Source of the DNA: Bacillota bacterium
Lineage (GTDB): Bacteria; Bacillota; Limnochordia; Darwinibacteriales; Darwinibacteriaceae
Direction: 5' to 3'
Assembly (NCBI GenBank): GCA_012837385.1
Contig: DURH01000001.1
Location: 65,349 to 129,348 of the forward strand
Length of the DNA stretch: 64,000 bases
Made by a program: the position numbers and the translations under genes
Shown here: positions 23,848 to 31,065 of the stretch, piece after piece
Layout of the letters: the number at the start of each line of letters is the position of its first letter
Numbering within the stretch: position 1 is the first letter of the stretch
Notes under the pieces: model-generated
Told to the model about the DNA's origin: nothing
Seen by the model: the letters and a program-made list of their open reading frames with translations, nothing else
The model's database searches: none

Positions 23848-26457
23848 ATGCGCAGAGTTGTGGTAGGGATTCTAGCCCACGTAGATGCAGGAAAAACTAC
23901 ATTATCTGAGAGCATGCTCTATCTAAGCGGGAAAATTCAGCGCTTGGGCAGAGTGGACAAGAAAGACGCCTATCTGGACACCCATGATCTGGAGCGGGCC
24001 CGGGGCATAACCATTTTCTCCAAGCAGGCCATTTTTGAATTCGACGGCACCGAGTTCACCCTATTGGATACTCCTGGGCACGTGGATTTTTCCACCGAAA
24101 TGGAGCGGACTCTACAGGTTCTCGACTGCGCCATCTTGGTAATCAGCGGCGCGGATGGGGTGCAGGGGCATACCGCCACAATCTGGCGCCTTTTGTCTCT
24201 GTACAAAGTGCCTGTTTTTCTCTTTGTGAACAAAATGGATCAGCCCCAGGCTGATCGCCAAGCGCTGCTGGCGGATCTGAGAAGCGATTTGGATCACCGC
24301 TGCACCGATTTCGGCAGCCCTGATTTCCTGGAGCAGGTGGCCCTCTGTGACGAAGGTTTGATGGACGAGTATCTGGAGGAGGACACCATTTCCCACCAGA
24401 CTATTCAGCGCGCCATCGCGAAACGCCAGGTGTTCCCGGTCTATTTCGGCTCTGCCCTCAGGGTAGAGGGGGTAGAGGAGTTTCTGGAAGGTTTGGCCCA
24501 GTTCGTACAGCCTTCCGCCTATCCCCAGAGGTTCGGGGCCAGGGTGTTTAAAGTCTCCCGCGATGAACAGGGCAGCCGCCTCACCCATTTGAAAATCACA
24601 GGCGGAACCCTGAGGGTAAGAGATGCGGTTTCCAACGGTGAGTGGGAGGAGAAAGTGAACCAAATCCGCCTCTATTCTGGGGAAAAATATGAGGTTGTTC
24701 AAGAAATTGGAGCGGGGGCGGTGTGTGCCGTGGTGGGCCTGAGCCGCACCAAGCCCGGGGAGGGGCTGGGAGTGGATATGGGAGCCCGGCCTCCGGTCCT
24801 AGAACCAGTGCTGTCCTACCGCATCATCCTACCTGCGGGCTGCGATGCCCGTACCATGCTGGCCAAGCTGAGCGAACTAGAAGAAGAGGATCCTGAACTG
24901 AGGATCGTCTGGGATGAGCAGCTTCAGGAAATTCAGGCGCAGCTCATGGGCGATGTGCAGACTGAGGTGCTGCAGAGCCTGATTGAACAGCGCTTCGATG
25001 TCCAGGTGCAGTTCGACGAAGGCCGGATACTGTACAAAGAGACCATCGCCAATGTTGTGGAAGGAGTGGGCCATTTCGAGCCCCTCAGGCACTATGCCGA
25101 GGTTCATCTGCTGCTGGAGCCTGGAGAGCGAGGCAGCGGGCTGGAGTTTGCCCTGGACTGCAGTGAAGATCTGCTGGCCAAGAACTGGCAGCGGCTCATT
25201 CTGACTCATTTGCAGGAAAAAACCCATGTAGGGGTACTTACAGGGTCTCCCATTACCGATCTTAAGATCACGGTGGCAGCTGGGCGAGCCCATAAGTCCC
25301 ATACCGAGGGCGGCGATTTTCGGGAAGCTACCTACCGGGCCGTGCGCCAAGGACTGAAAGAAGCCCAATCAGTCCTTTTGGAACCCTATTATTCCTTCCG
25401 GCTGGAGATCCCAGAAAAACAGGTGGGCCGCGCCATGAGCGATATTGAGAAGATGCAGGGCGTGTGGGAAATAGCTTCCTCCCAGGGCCAGATGGCGGTT
25501 TTGGTGGGGAGTGCGCCAGTGGTGAATATGCGCAATTATCACAAAGAGGTGGCAGCCTACACCAGGGGTCTGGGCCGCCTCTCCTTGAGCCTTGAGGGTT
25601 ACAGGCCCTGTCACAATGCCCAGGAAGTGATTGCCTCCTTTAATTATGATTCCGAGCGTGATGTGGAAAATCCCACAGGCTCAATCTTTTGTGCCGGCGG
25701 CACCGGCTTTTATGTGCCCTGGGACGAAGTCAAGCGTTACATGCATGTGGAACCGGTGCTTCCTCCCGAAAAGCCTGTGGCGCCCCCGCGGGCTGCTGTT
25801 AGAGCAGCCAGGGACATCGCTGATGATGAGGATCTAAGGTATTGGGATACAACGGCCAACCGGGGGCGGAAGGTAAAATGGAAAAGACGTACAGGGGTCA
25901 AACAGCAGGAACAGACCTCCCTGGTATCACTTCCAGAGCCCAGGGAAGAGTACCTCTTGGTTGATGGGTACAATGTTATCCACGCTTGGCCGGAGCTGCA
26001 GGACCTGGCCCAGGGAAACATGGATGCTGCTCGCATGAGGCTGCTGGACGCCCTCAGCAGCTATCAGGGGATCAAGAAGAACAGGATTATTGTGGTATTT
26101 GACGCCTATCGGGTGCAAAACCGCGCCATGGAAGAAAGCCACGACTACCACAACATCCATGTGGTGTTTACCAAAGAGGCCCAGACTGCTGATGAGTACA
26201 TTGAAAAGTTCGCCCATGACCATAAGAAAAAGTACGACATCGTGGTAGCCACTAGCGACGCCCTGCAGCAGGTAATTATCAGGAGTGCCGGCTGCGCACT
26301 GCTTTCCGCCAGAGAGCTTAGGGAAGAGATCGAAGCCGCTAAGGAGCAGGTGATGAGAACCTATCTTAGGCTGCAGAGAATCCGCCGTTCTTCGCTGCAG
26401 GACAGCCTAGCCACTGATATCAAAAAGCGGTTGGAAGACCTCAGAAGAGACAGGTAG
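23848..26457 (+). CDS. TetM/EF-G-like translational GTPase fused to a YacP/Rae1-like NYN nuclease
   Basis: An 869-residue fusion. Residues 1 to about 640 follow the Tet(M)-type ribosomal protection GTPase: G1 GILAHVDAGKTT at 7-18, RGITI at 52-56, DTPGH at 74-78, NKMD at 128-131, then EF-G-like domains II to V. From about residue 695 a NYN/PIN-like domain of the YacP (Rae1) family begins (YLLVDGYNVIHAWPEL). Candidate acidic catalytic residues are D706, D752, D782 and D804. Rae1 of Bacillus cuts mRNA in the ribosomal A site, and Tet(M) also binds there, so the fusion suggests a GTPase that delivers a nuclease to the A site. That joint role is inference. It is a single gene after a terminator. 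Confidence 0.92.
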   Translation: MRRVVVGILAHVDAGKTTLSESMLYLSGKIQRLGRVDKKDAYLDTHDLERARGITIFSKQAIFEFDGTEFTLLDTPGHVDFSTEMERTLQVLDCAILVISGADGVQGHTATIWRLLSLYKVPVFLFVNKMDQPQADRQALLADLRSDLDHRCTDFGSPDFLEQVALCDEGLMDEYLEEDTISHQTIQRAIAKRQVFPVYFGSALRVEGVEEFLEGLAQFVQPSAYPQRFGARVFKVSRDEQGSRLTHLKITGGTLRVRDAVSNGEWEEKVNQIRLYSGEKYEVVQEIGAGAVCAVVGLSRTKPGEGLGVDMGARPPVLEPVLSYRIILPAGCDARTMLAKLSELEEEDPELRIVWDEQLQEIQAQLMGDVQTEVLQSLIEQRFDVQVQFDEGRILYKETIANVVEGVGHFEPLRHYAEVHLLLEPGERGSGLEFALDCSEDLLAKNWQRLILTHLQEKTHVGVLTGSPITDLKITVAAGRAHKSHTEGGDFREATYRAVRQGLKEAQSVLLEPYYSFRLEIPEKQVGRAMSDIEKMQGVWEIASSQGQMAVLVGSAPVVNMRNYHKEVAAYTRGLGRLSLSLEGYRPCHNAQEVIASFNYDSERDVENPTGSIFCAGGTGFYVPWDEVKRYMHVEPVLPPEKPVAPPRAAVRAARDIADDEDLRYWDTTANRGRKVKWKRRTGVKQQEQTSLVSLPEPREEYLLVDGYNVIHAWPELQDLAQGNMDAARMRLLDALSSYQGIKKNRIIVVFDAYRVQNRAMEESHDYHNIHVVFTKEAQTADEYIEKFAHDHKKKYDIVVATSDALQQVIIRSAGCALLSARELREEIEAAKEQVMRTYLRLQRIRRSSLQDSLATDIKKRLEDLRRDR

Positions 26458-26472
26458 GTAAAGTGCCCGGGG

Positions 26473-26501
26473 TTGACACTGCGCCCTTGTAGTGATATAT
26501 T
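26473..26501 (+). promoter_or_regulatory. Sigma-A promoter of the DUF3796/XRE operon
   Basis: TTGACA (26473-26478), 17-base spacer, TATATT (26496-26501). The -35 is perfect and the spacing ideal. Confidence 0.83.
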
Positions 26502-26528
26502 TATAACATGAAGTTAGATTTATATCAC
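26493..26528 (+). promoter_or_regulatory. Operator-like inverted repeat over the start region
   Basis: GTGATATA (26493-26500) and TATATCAC (26521-26528) are perfect inverted copies separated by 20 bases, spanning the -10 box and the expected transcription start. Probably the binding site of the XRE protein encoded second in this operon. Confidence 0.58.
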
Positions 26529-26543
26529 AAAGGAGGATGCGGC

Positions 26544-26876
26544 ATGAATCGACTCAGCCTGCTGGGTTTCTTGGGGCTTCTGGGCCTTTTAGGGTGGGCA
26601 ACCAAGAACCCCGGGTTTTACGGCTTCTTTGGTTTCTTTGGCTTTTTTGCTTGGCGCAGGACTCTGGAAGATGAGCGTTTTCACGATAATTTAGGGAAGG
26701 CGGCTAAGAACGCTCTTGTGGCGGGCATCGCCCTTTTTCCCCTGATTGTGGTCTGGGCAGCCTTTACCTCTTTTCAAGAGGCCTATGCCGTTGGATTCGC
26801 GGTGAATTTCACCCTTCAGCTCTTGGTCTTCACCATCAGCCTAGCCCGCTATGAACAAGGAGGTGGGGGCAGCTGA
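26544..26876 (+). CDS. DUF3796 family small membrane protein
   Basis: A 110-residue protein with an unusual repetitive N terminus ([32 protein letters not shown]), which is the mark of DUF3796, and two further membrane segments. The ATG at 26544 has AAAGGAGG before it; an in-frame ATG at 26508 overlaps the -10 region and operator and is unlikely. DUF3796 proteins commonly precede a small XRE regulator, as here. Function unknown, possibly a membrane sensor for that regulator. Confidence 0.84.
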   Translation: MNRLSLLGFLGLLGLLGWATKNPGFYGFFGFFGFFAWRRTLEDERFHDNLGKAAKNALVAGIALFPLIVVWAAFTSFQEAYAVGFAVNFTLQLLVFTISLARYEQGGGGS

Positions 26877-27076
26877 AACTTGTAACCAAGATCAAGGAAT
26901 ACCGAGCGAAACAGGACATTACCCAGGAGCAGCTAGCGGCTATGGTTGGGGTGCGCAGGGAGACTATTGTCCACCTGGAGGGAGGGCGTTATAATCCGTC
27001 TCTGAGGTTAGCCATGGATATCGCTCGTGTCCTGGGTACCAGCGTTGAGGAGATCTTTACGTTTGTAGAGGATTAA
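26873..27076 (+). CDS. Small XRE-type transcriptional regulator with a CTG start
   Basis: A 67-residue helix-turn-helix protein that reads (M)[19 protein letters not shown], continues [18 protein letters not shown] and ends in the family-typical [14 protein letters not shown]. No ATG, GTG or TTG exists at the right place. The first codon is CTG at 26873, exactly eight bases after AAGGAGGT, and it overlaps the upstream stop as CTGA, the same geometry as ATGA couplings elsewhere in this window. The rare start probably keeps the level of the regulator low relative to the membrane protein. Confidence 0.85.
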   Translation: MKLVTKIKEYRAKQDITQEQLAAMVGVRRETIVHLEGGRYNPSLRLAMDIARVLGTSVEEIFTFVED

Positions 27077-27087
27077 GGGAGTGTGGG

Positions 27088-27804
27088 ATGGGGATTATGG
27101 TGGAGCAGATTAAGCAGGAATTGGCCAAGTATGTGATACCCGAAAAAGCAGAGTTCCTTCCTAAGTTCTTTCAAGCCCATCCAGGAGGCTATGGGGAGGG
27201 AGATATCTTCTTGGGAGTGACAGTGCCCATGCAGCGCAAGGTGGCCAAGATGTTCTACCGCCGCCTTTCTCTGGGAGAATTGGAGGCGCTGCTTCAGGAG
27301 CCTGTCCACGAGTACCGCTTTACCGCCTTGGCCATGCTGGTTTACATGTATGAAAAGGCAGAAACTGAGGAAAAACGCAGGGAGATCGTGGAGCTCTACT
27401 TAGCCAATACAGACTATATCAACAACTGGGATCTAGTTGATGCTTCAGCAGACAAGATCCTCGGTCCTTATCTGTATGACAAGGATAGGAGCGTGTTGTG
27501 GGAACTAGCCCAATCCGGCTGCCTTTGGCAGGAGAGGATTTCTGTGATAGCCACTTTCCATTTCATTAAACAAGGAGATTTTGCCGATACACTGAAGCTT
27601 GCTGAGTTCTTCTTGGACCATGAGCATGACCTTATTCACAAGGCAGTGGGGTGGATGCTCAGGGAAATCGGCAATCGAGATTTCCAGACCGAGTTCGCTT
27701 TCCTCAAGGAGCATTACCAGAGAATGCCCCGCACCATGCTGCGCTATGCCATCGAGAAGTTTGAACCACAGCTGCGTAGGGACTTCCTGCAGGGCTTGAT
27801 CTAA
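27088..27804 (+). CDS. AlkD-like DNA alkylation repair protein
   Basis: A 238-residue all-helical HEAT-like repeat protein of the DNA alkylation repair (AlkD) family. Landmarks are LGVTVPMQRKVAKMFYR, EYRFTALAMLVYMYEKA, the NTDYINNWDLVDASADKILG segment and LIHKAVGWMLREIG. The NWDLVD motif and the tryptophan/aspartate positions are those used by AlkD to flip and excise alkylated purines. It starts at ATG 27088 behind GGGAG, twelve bases after the XRE gene, and may be transcribed with it. Function in base-excision repair is assigned by family. Confidence 0.9.
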   Translation: MGIMVEQIKQELAKYVIPEKAEFLPKFFQAHPGGYGEGDIFLGVTVPMQRKVAKMFYRRLSLGELEALLQEPVHEYRFTALAMLVYMYEKAETEEKRREIVELYLANTDYINNWDLVDASADKILGPYLYDKDRSVLWELAQSGCLWQERISVIATFHFIKQGDFADTLKLAEFFLDHEHDLIHKAVGWMLREIGNRDFQTEFAFLKEHYQRMPRTMLRYAIEKFEPQLRRDFLQGLI

Positions 27805-27838
27805 CAAAAAGCCAGGCCCGATTGACCGGGCCTGGCTG
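27803..27838 (-). terminator. Bidirectional-type terminator between convergent genes
   Basis: GCCAGGCCCG (27811-27820) and CGGGCCTGGC (27827-27836), ten perfect pairs with a six-base loop. On the minus strand it is followed by TTTTTG, so it clearly ends the small cysteine-rich gene; on the plus strand it lies right after alkD but has no T run. Confidence 0.85.
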
Positions 27839-27849
27839 CTAGTTATGCT

Positions 27850-28056
27850 CTACAGCTGCGTTAAGCGAACGTAACAGACTTTGGTGCATTGGATGATGGT
27901 CAGTTCGAATCTGGGGTCCGTTTCTTCCACTTCTAGAAAGGTTTCCCCAAATGCTCGGAGAAATCCGTTGATCTCGCCGCACTTGGTAGCAACCGTAACC
28001 CTGCGATCCAAGAAAGGTACCAGCCCTTCTGGACACTGGCAGCATTCGCAGCGCAT
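27850..28056 (-). CDS. Small cysteine-rich protein, paralogue of the LysM protein's C-terminal module
   Basis: A 68-residue protein opening MRCECCQCPEG. Its remaining part (FLDRRVTVATKCG ... TIIQCTKVCYVRL) aligns with the C-terminal module of the upstream LysM protein: F..R.V.V.T.CG...G.L...G, then C...C.VR. All three module cysteines are conserved. The ATG at 28056 is chosen because GGGAGG stands seven bases upstream; an ATG at 28062 is too close. The gene lies directly after the LysM gene. I do not know the family. Small, cysteine-rich and next to a LysM protein fits a spore coat or cortex component, as inference only. Confidence 0.68.
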   Translation of the reverse strand: MRCECCQCPEGLVPFLDRRVTVATKCGEINGFLRAFGETFLEVEETDPRFELTIIQCTKVCYVRLTQL

Positions 28057-28058
28057 GG

Positions 28059-28502
28059 TCATTCCTCCCTCGGCCCGTATCTAGGCACACGCACAAAGCA
28101 GATCTCGCTGCAGCTAACAACGATGGGATTGCCAGATTTCCCCTGCTGCAGGGCGATTGAGCTGTCGCCCACGAAAACCAGTTTACCAGACACGGTCCCG
28201 CAGGAAGTAGTCACTTCCACAAAGCGGTTGACAAAATCCCTGAGTGTGGCAGGACAGGGGCACGGCTCTTTCTTCGGCGGTGGCGGTGGTGGAACAGGAG
28301 CGGGGACGCAGAGTACGTCTCCTGGAAAGATCAGGCTGGGATTGGTGATATGGGGATTAGCGGCGATCAAAGCGTCCAGAGAAACGCCAAAACGCTGGGC
28401 GACGAAGAACATGGTGTCCCCTGGCACAACGGTGTATCGTCCTGAAAACCCGGGCGGGCAGTGGCTGGGAACTCGGGGAAAACCTTGGTGGCTGGGAAAC
28501 AT
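28059..28502 (-). CDS. LysM-domain protein with cysteine-containing C-terminal module
   Basis: A 147-residue protein with a short hydrophilic N terminus, one LysM domain (about residues 22-67: RYTVVPGDTMFFVAQRFG ... NPSLIFPGDVLCVP), a proline-rich linker (PAPVPPPPPPKKE) and a C-terminal module of about 50 residues with CG and C...C positions. There is no signal peptide, which is usual for spore coat LysM proteins such as SafA. AGGAGGAG precedes the ATG. A CATATATT element upstream resembles a mother-cell sigma -10. A role at the spore surface is plausible but inferred. Confidence 0.78.
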   Translation of the reverse strand: MFPSHQGFPRVPSHCPPGFSGRYTVVPGDTMFFVAQRFGVSLDALIAANPHITNPSLIFPGDVLCVPAPVPPPPPPKKEPCPCPATLRDFVNRFVEVTTSCGTVSGKLVFVGDSSIALQQGKSGNPIVVSCSEICFVRVPRYGPREE

Positions 28503-28535
28503 AAAGGTTCTCCTCCTCTCTGATAACTAGCATTG

Positions 28536-28545
28536 ATAATATATG
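28536..28545 (-). promoter_or_regulatory. Possible mother-cell sporulation (sigma-E/K-like) -10 element
   Basis: The minus strand reads CATATATTAT 35 to 45 bases before the LysM gene, close to the CATACAnT / CATAnnnTA consensus of sigma-E and sigma-K. A matching -35 is not clear. Confidence 0.3.
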
Positions 28546-28597
28546 CGGGCACGTCTTAACCTGAACCAGGAACGGAGAGCCTGATTGCTGTGGGTTA

Positions 28598-30253
28598 TCA
28601 CTCTAGTTCCAAGGAGTACTGGCGGATCTGGCGGTACACCGCCTCTTTGTGCTGTCCCTGGAGGATCTTGGGCTGCACCCCGAAGATGTAGGCCGGGTAG
28701 ATAGTAATGTCCAATACTCCTTGGGGGCCGATGGTGCAAGCCAGCAAAATGGTTTCCCAGGTTTCAGGTAGGTTGAGGTCAAAAACGAAGTTGCCCAGGC
28801 TGTAGGCGATGACGCAGCCTTCGTAGAACTCGATCCCCTGTAGAACGTGGGGGTGGTGGCCCAGCACTAGATCGGCACCGGCAGCGGCAGCCGCCTGGGC
28901 CAGCTTTCTCTGCTCTGGAGTGGGTTCATGCACGTATTCTCTGCCCCAGTGTATGGACACAACGACCACGTCCACAAGCTCCCTGAGCTTGCTGACATCA
29001 TCCACAATATAATCCAGCTCCGCCGGGGCAACCCCCGGTTCGTTTTCCGTCGCCCTCCAGCTGATGGGCTCCCGGGCATGGACAAACCACATCTCAGTGT
29101 AGGCCACAAAGCCCACCGTGATCCCATCCACTTCCCTTATTACAGGAGCGCGGGCCTCGTCTAAATCGCGTCCTGCTCCAACCCAGTCAATGCCATATTC
29201 TCGCAGCAGCCGCATAGTCTCCAGCAGGCCCCCATGGTGATAGTCCAGGGCATGGTTGTTGGCGAGGGATACGACATCCACACCAGCAAAAGCCAGCCCT
29301 TCCACAGCCTTGGGGGGAGCTTGAAACATGTTGATAAAGCGGCCTTCAGAGCCGATGGGCGACTCCAGGTTAGCCACGGTGAGTTCTGCACTGCGCAGCA
29401 AGGGGCCTGTATCTGAGAAGATGAACTCCCAGCCCTGTTCTAACCCCGTTTTTTTCACCTCGCGATTCAGCATAATATCGCCAACAGCCAAAAGCTGGAA
29501 CTGCTGCCCCCAAGGATTGGCCCAGGTTGTCTCCTGGGTGGCGAGATGGAGCTTATGCACTGCGTTTCCCTGCCAGTTCTGCACCCAGTCCCGAAAAAGC
29601 TCAGGAAGGCTTTTCGGCCGCCTGCTCAGGAAAAGGCGGCGGGTAAGGGGATAGGTGATCCGCCCAGCAACTGGGTCTCTGGGATCGATGCCGTCCAGAG
29701 TCAACACTTTCACAGCAGGCCTGCGGTCTTGGAGGGGAATTATGCCCAGTCTTCCCCGGCCTTTCTGAAGTTCTTCCACTACCTCCGCGGCGGATAAGTA
29801 CGGTACTGGCTGTTCCCACCAGGGATATCCGTCCAGAGCCAGCTCTTCGGCCACCAGCACCTCTTGGGGCTCGGTGGAGATCAGGCGGATCAGACTCTCC
29901 AGCTCCAAATCAACCAGGGAATCCCAGAACGGGACCACAACTACAGGTACCAAGGAGGCCAGCTGCCAGCTGATCAGCCCGGGAGTAGGTTCCCCCAGTT
30001 CCACAAGGTAGTCGAGTTTGCCTTGTTCCAGCTGGACGGCAAGTTCTGAAGCCTGTTCCAGCATCGCTTCAGTGTACTCCTGGCCGGGAAAGAGCCTGTG
30101 AATCAGCTGGCTGGAACACCCTGCCCAGCCTATCCTGGGAGGTGGTGGTGGACCGGCCAGCCAAGCTAGAACGGTCAGGACTGTTCCCAAAGCCAATAGG
30201 ACCAAAAACGGAGTCAAAAGAAGTGCGCGTCTGCGCAGGACCACTACTACCAC
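28598..30253 (-). CDS. Membrane-anchored CapA-family protein with an N-terminal binding-protein-like domain
   Basis: A 551-residue protein. Residues 10-33 form one membrane anchor. Residues from about 40 to 240 look like part of a phosphate/sulfate-type substrate-binding domain (SWQLASLVPVVVVPFWDSLV, GRLGIIPLQDRRPAVKVL). From about residue 253 a CapA/PGA_cap calcineurin-like domain follows, with LAVGDIMLNREV (D259), VANLESP, SLANNHALDYHHGG near 330 and GHHPHVLQG near 465. CapA proteins serve poly-gamma-glutamate or capsule synthesis in some Bacilli, but most homologues are uncharacterised metallophosphatases. GTG 30253 is chosen because GGGAGG stands eight bases upstream. Confidence 0.85.
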   Translation of the reverse strand: MVVVVLRRRALLLTPFLVLLALGTVLTVLAWLAGPPPPPRIGWAGCSSQLIHRLFPGQEYTEAMLEQASELAVQLEQGKLDYLVELGEPTPGLISWQLASLVPVVVVPFWDSLVDLELESLIRLISTEPQEVLVAEELALDGYPWWEQPVPYLSAAEVVEELQKGRGRLGIIPLQDRRPAVKVLTLDGIDPRDPVAGRITYPLTRRLFLSRRPKSLPELFRDWVQNWQGNAVHKLHLATQETTWANPWGQQFQLLAVGDIMLNREVKKTGLEQGWEFIFSDTGPLLRSAELTVANLESPIGSEGRFINMFQAPPKAVEGLAFAGVDVVSLANNHALDYHHGGLLETMRLLREYGIDWVGAGRDLDEARAPVIREVDGITVGFVAYTEMWFVHAREPISWRATENEPGVAPAELDYIVDDVSKLRELVDVVVVSIHWGREYVHEPTPEQRKLAQAAAAAGADLVLGHHPHVLQGIEFYEGCVIAYSLGNFVFDLNLPETWETILLACTIGPQGVLDITIYPAYIFGVQPKILQGQHKEAVYRQIRQYSLELE

Positions 30254-30385
30254 GGCGGTCGCCTCCCAGTAATATATACGGGAATACGGGAGGTGGCATG
30301 CGTCGCTTGAGTGCTTGCATTTCAGCCTCGGTTTTATACAAAAAGGCAATTTCAGCCAATTTTGGGGTTGTCTTTGTGCAAACGT

Positions 30386-30394
30386 TGGTATAAA
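30386..30394 (+). promoter_or_regulatory. Extended -10 promoter of the zinc-ribbon gene
   Basis: TGGTATAAA is an extended -10 element 23 bases before the start codon. A weak -35 (TTGTCT, 30368-30373) lies at 15 bases. Confidence 0.5.
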
Positions 30395-30416
30395 ATAACA
30401 TGGGGAGATAGTCAAG

Positions 30417-30782
30417 ATGTTCTTCATCGGCGTTTTCGGCGTACAAGACAAAAGCGAAACCATCAAGACAGAACAGGCCGTAACCTGCCCGGTGTGCGGA
30501 GCCTATGATCGCTTCGAGGTTATCCGGGTCTTTAGATACTTCCATTTCTTCTTTATCCCTCTGTGGAAATGGAACAAGCGTTTCTTTGTACGTACTCGGT
30601 GCTGCCAAAGGCTGTGCGCTTTAGATGACGAGGTGGGCAGGCGCATCGAGGAAGGCCAGCAGGTGGTGATCACCTCAGAGCATGTCCACTGCGGTGAACC
30701 AGTGCAGGCGGCGTGTTCCCACTGCGGTGCACAGCTGCACAGCTCTTTCAGCTATTGCCCCTACTGCGGAAATCGGATTTAG
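30417..30782 (+). CDS. Zinc-ribbon protein of unknown function
   Basis: A 121-residue protein with an N-terminal ribbon pair (CPVCGAYDRF ... TRCCQRLCAL) around a hydrophobic aromatic stretch (FRYFHFFFIPLWKWNKRFF), and a C-terminal double-CxxC ribbon (CSHCGAQLHSSFSYCPYCG). Such proteins are found in many Firmicutes and have no assigned role; zinc binding is expected. GGGGAGA precedes the ATG. It reads away from the CapA gene, from an extended -10 promoter. The aromatic stretch could lie at the membrane surface. Confidence 0.75.
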   Translation: MFFIGVFGVQDKSETIKTEQAVTCPVCGAYDRFEVIRVFRYFHFFFIPLWKWNKRFFVRTRCCQRLCALDDEVGRRIEEGQQVVITSEHVHCGEPVQAACSHCGAQLHSSFSYCPYCGNRI

Positions 30783-30910
30783 GGGCAGGCAAAACTCTGG
30801 AATTGTTTACGTTTTATTACTGGTACAGTAACTTAATCGTTGTAAAATACATGATTGGTGTTCGATGATCGAGGAGCAGACGCCAACACACACATTTTCG
30901 TGACGTCTCA

Positions 30911-31003
30911 ACTGAATATTTGGCAAACCATGGGAAACCATGGGGCGCAAAGCTATAGGGGCTAAGCACTCTTGTGTATGCCAGCCAGTTGCGGTTATTT
31001 AGT
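30911..31003 (+). promoter_or_regulatory. c-di-GMP-I (GEMM-I) riboswitch aptamer
   Basis: All landmarks of the class are present. P1 is ACTGAATA (30911-30918) with TATTTAGT (30996-31003). GGCAAACC follows; P2 is CCATGG-GAAA-CCATGG with a GAAA tetraloop; then GCGCAAAGC and TATAGGGGCTAAG. P3 carries the tetraloop receptor, UAAG (30963-30966) opposite UAUG (30977-30980) with CAC/GTG, and the 3' strand GCCAGCCAGTTGC. A 12-pair intrinsic terminator follows at 31011. It should set read-through into the FapA-to-PP2C operon according to c-di-GMP. On or off behaviour cannot be read safely from sequence. Confidence 0.94.
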
Positions 31004-31010
31004 GGTGGAA

Positions 31011-31046
31011 ATACTTTCTAACTGCCTGGTTGGAGAGTATTTTTTT
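31011..31046 (+). terminator. Intrinsic terminator of the c-di-GMP riboswitch expression platform
   Basis: ATACTTTCTAAC (31011-31022) pairs with GTTGGAGAGTAT (31029-31040), 12 pairs including two G-U, with a six-base loop, followed by seven T residues. It lies 20 bases before the first start codon of the operon. Confidence 0.92.
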
Positions 31047-31065
31047 GCGTGTGAGGGGGTTCATA

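Noticed and set aside
30069-30608. Open frame on the minus strand across the CapA start and the zinc-ribbon gene
   Set aside because: It overlaps two supported genes in other frames and has no site or homology that I recognise.
30924-30943. Tandem repeat AAACCATGGG as a protein-binding operator
   Set aside because: It is fully explained as the P2 stem and GAAA loop of the c-di-GMP riboswitch.
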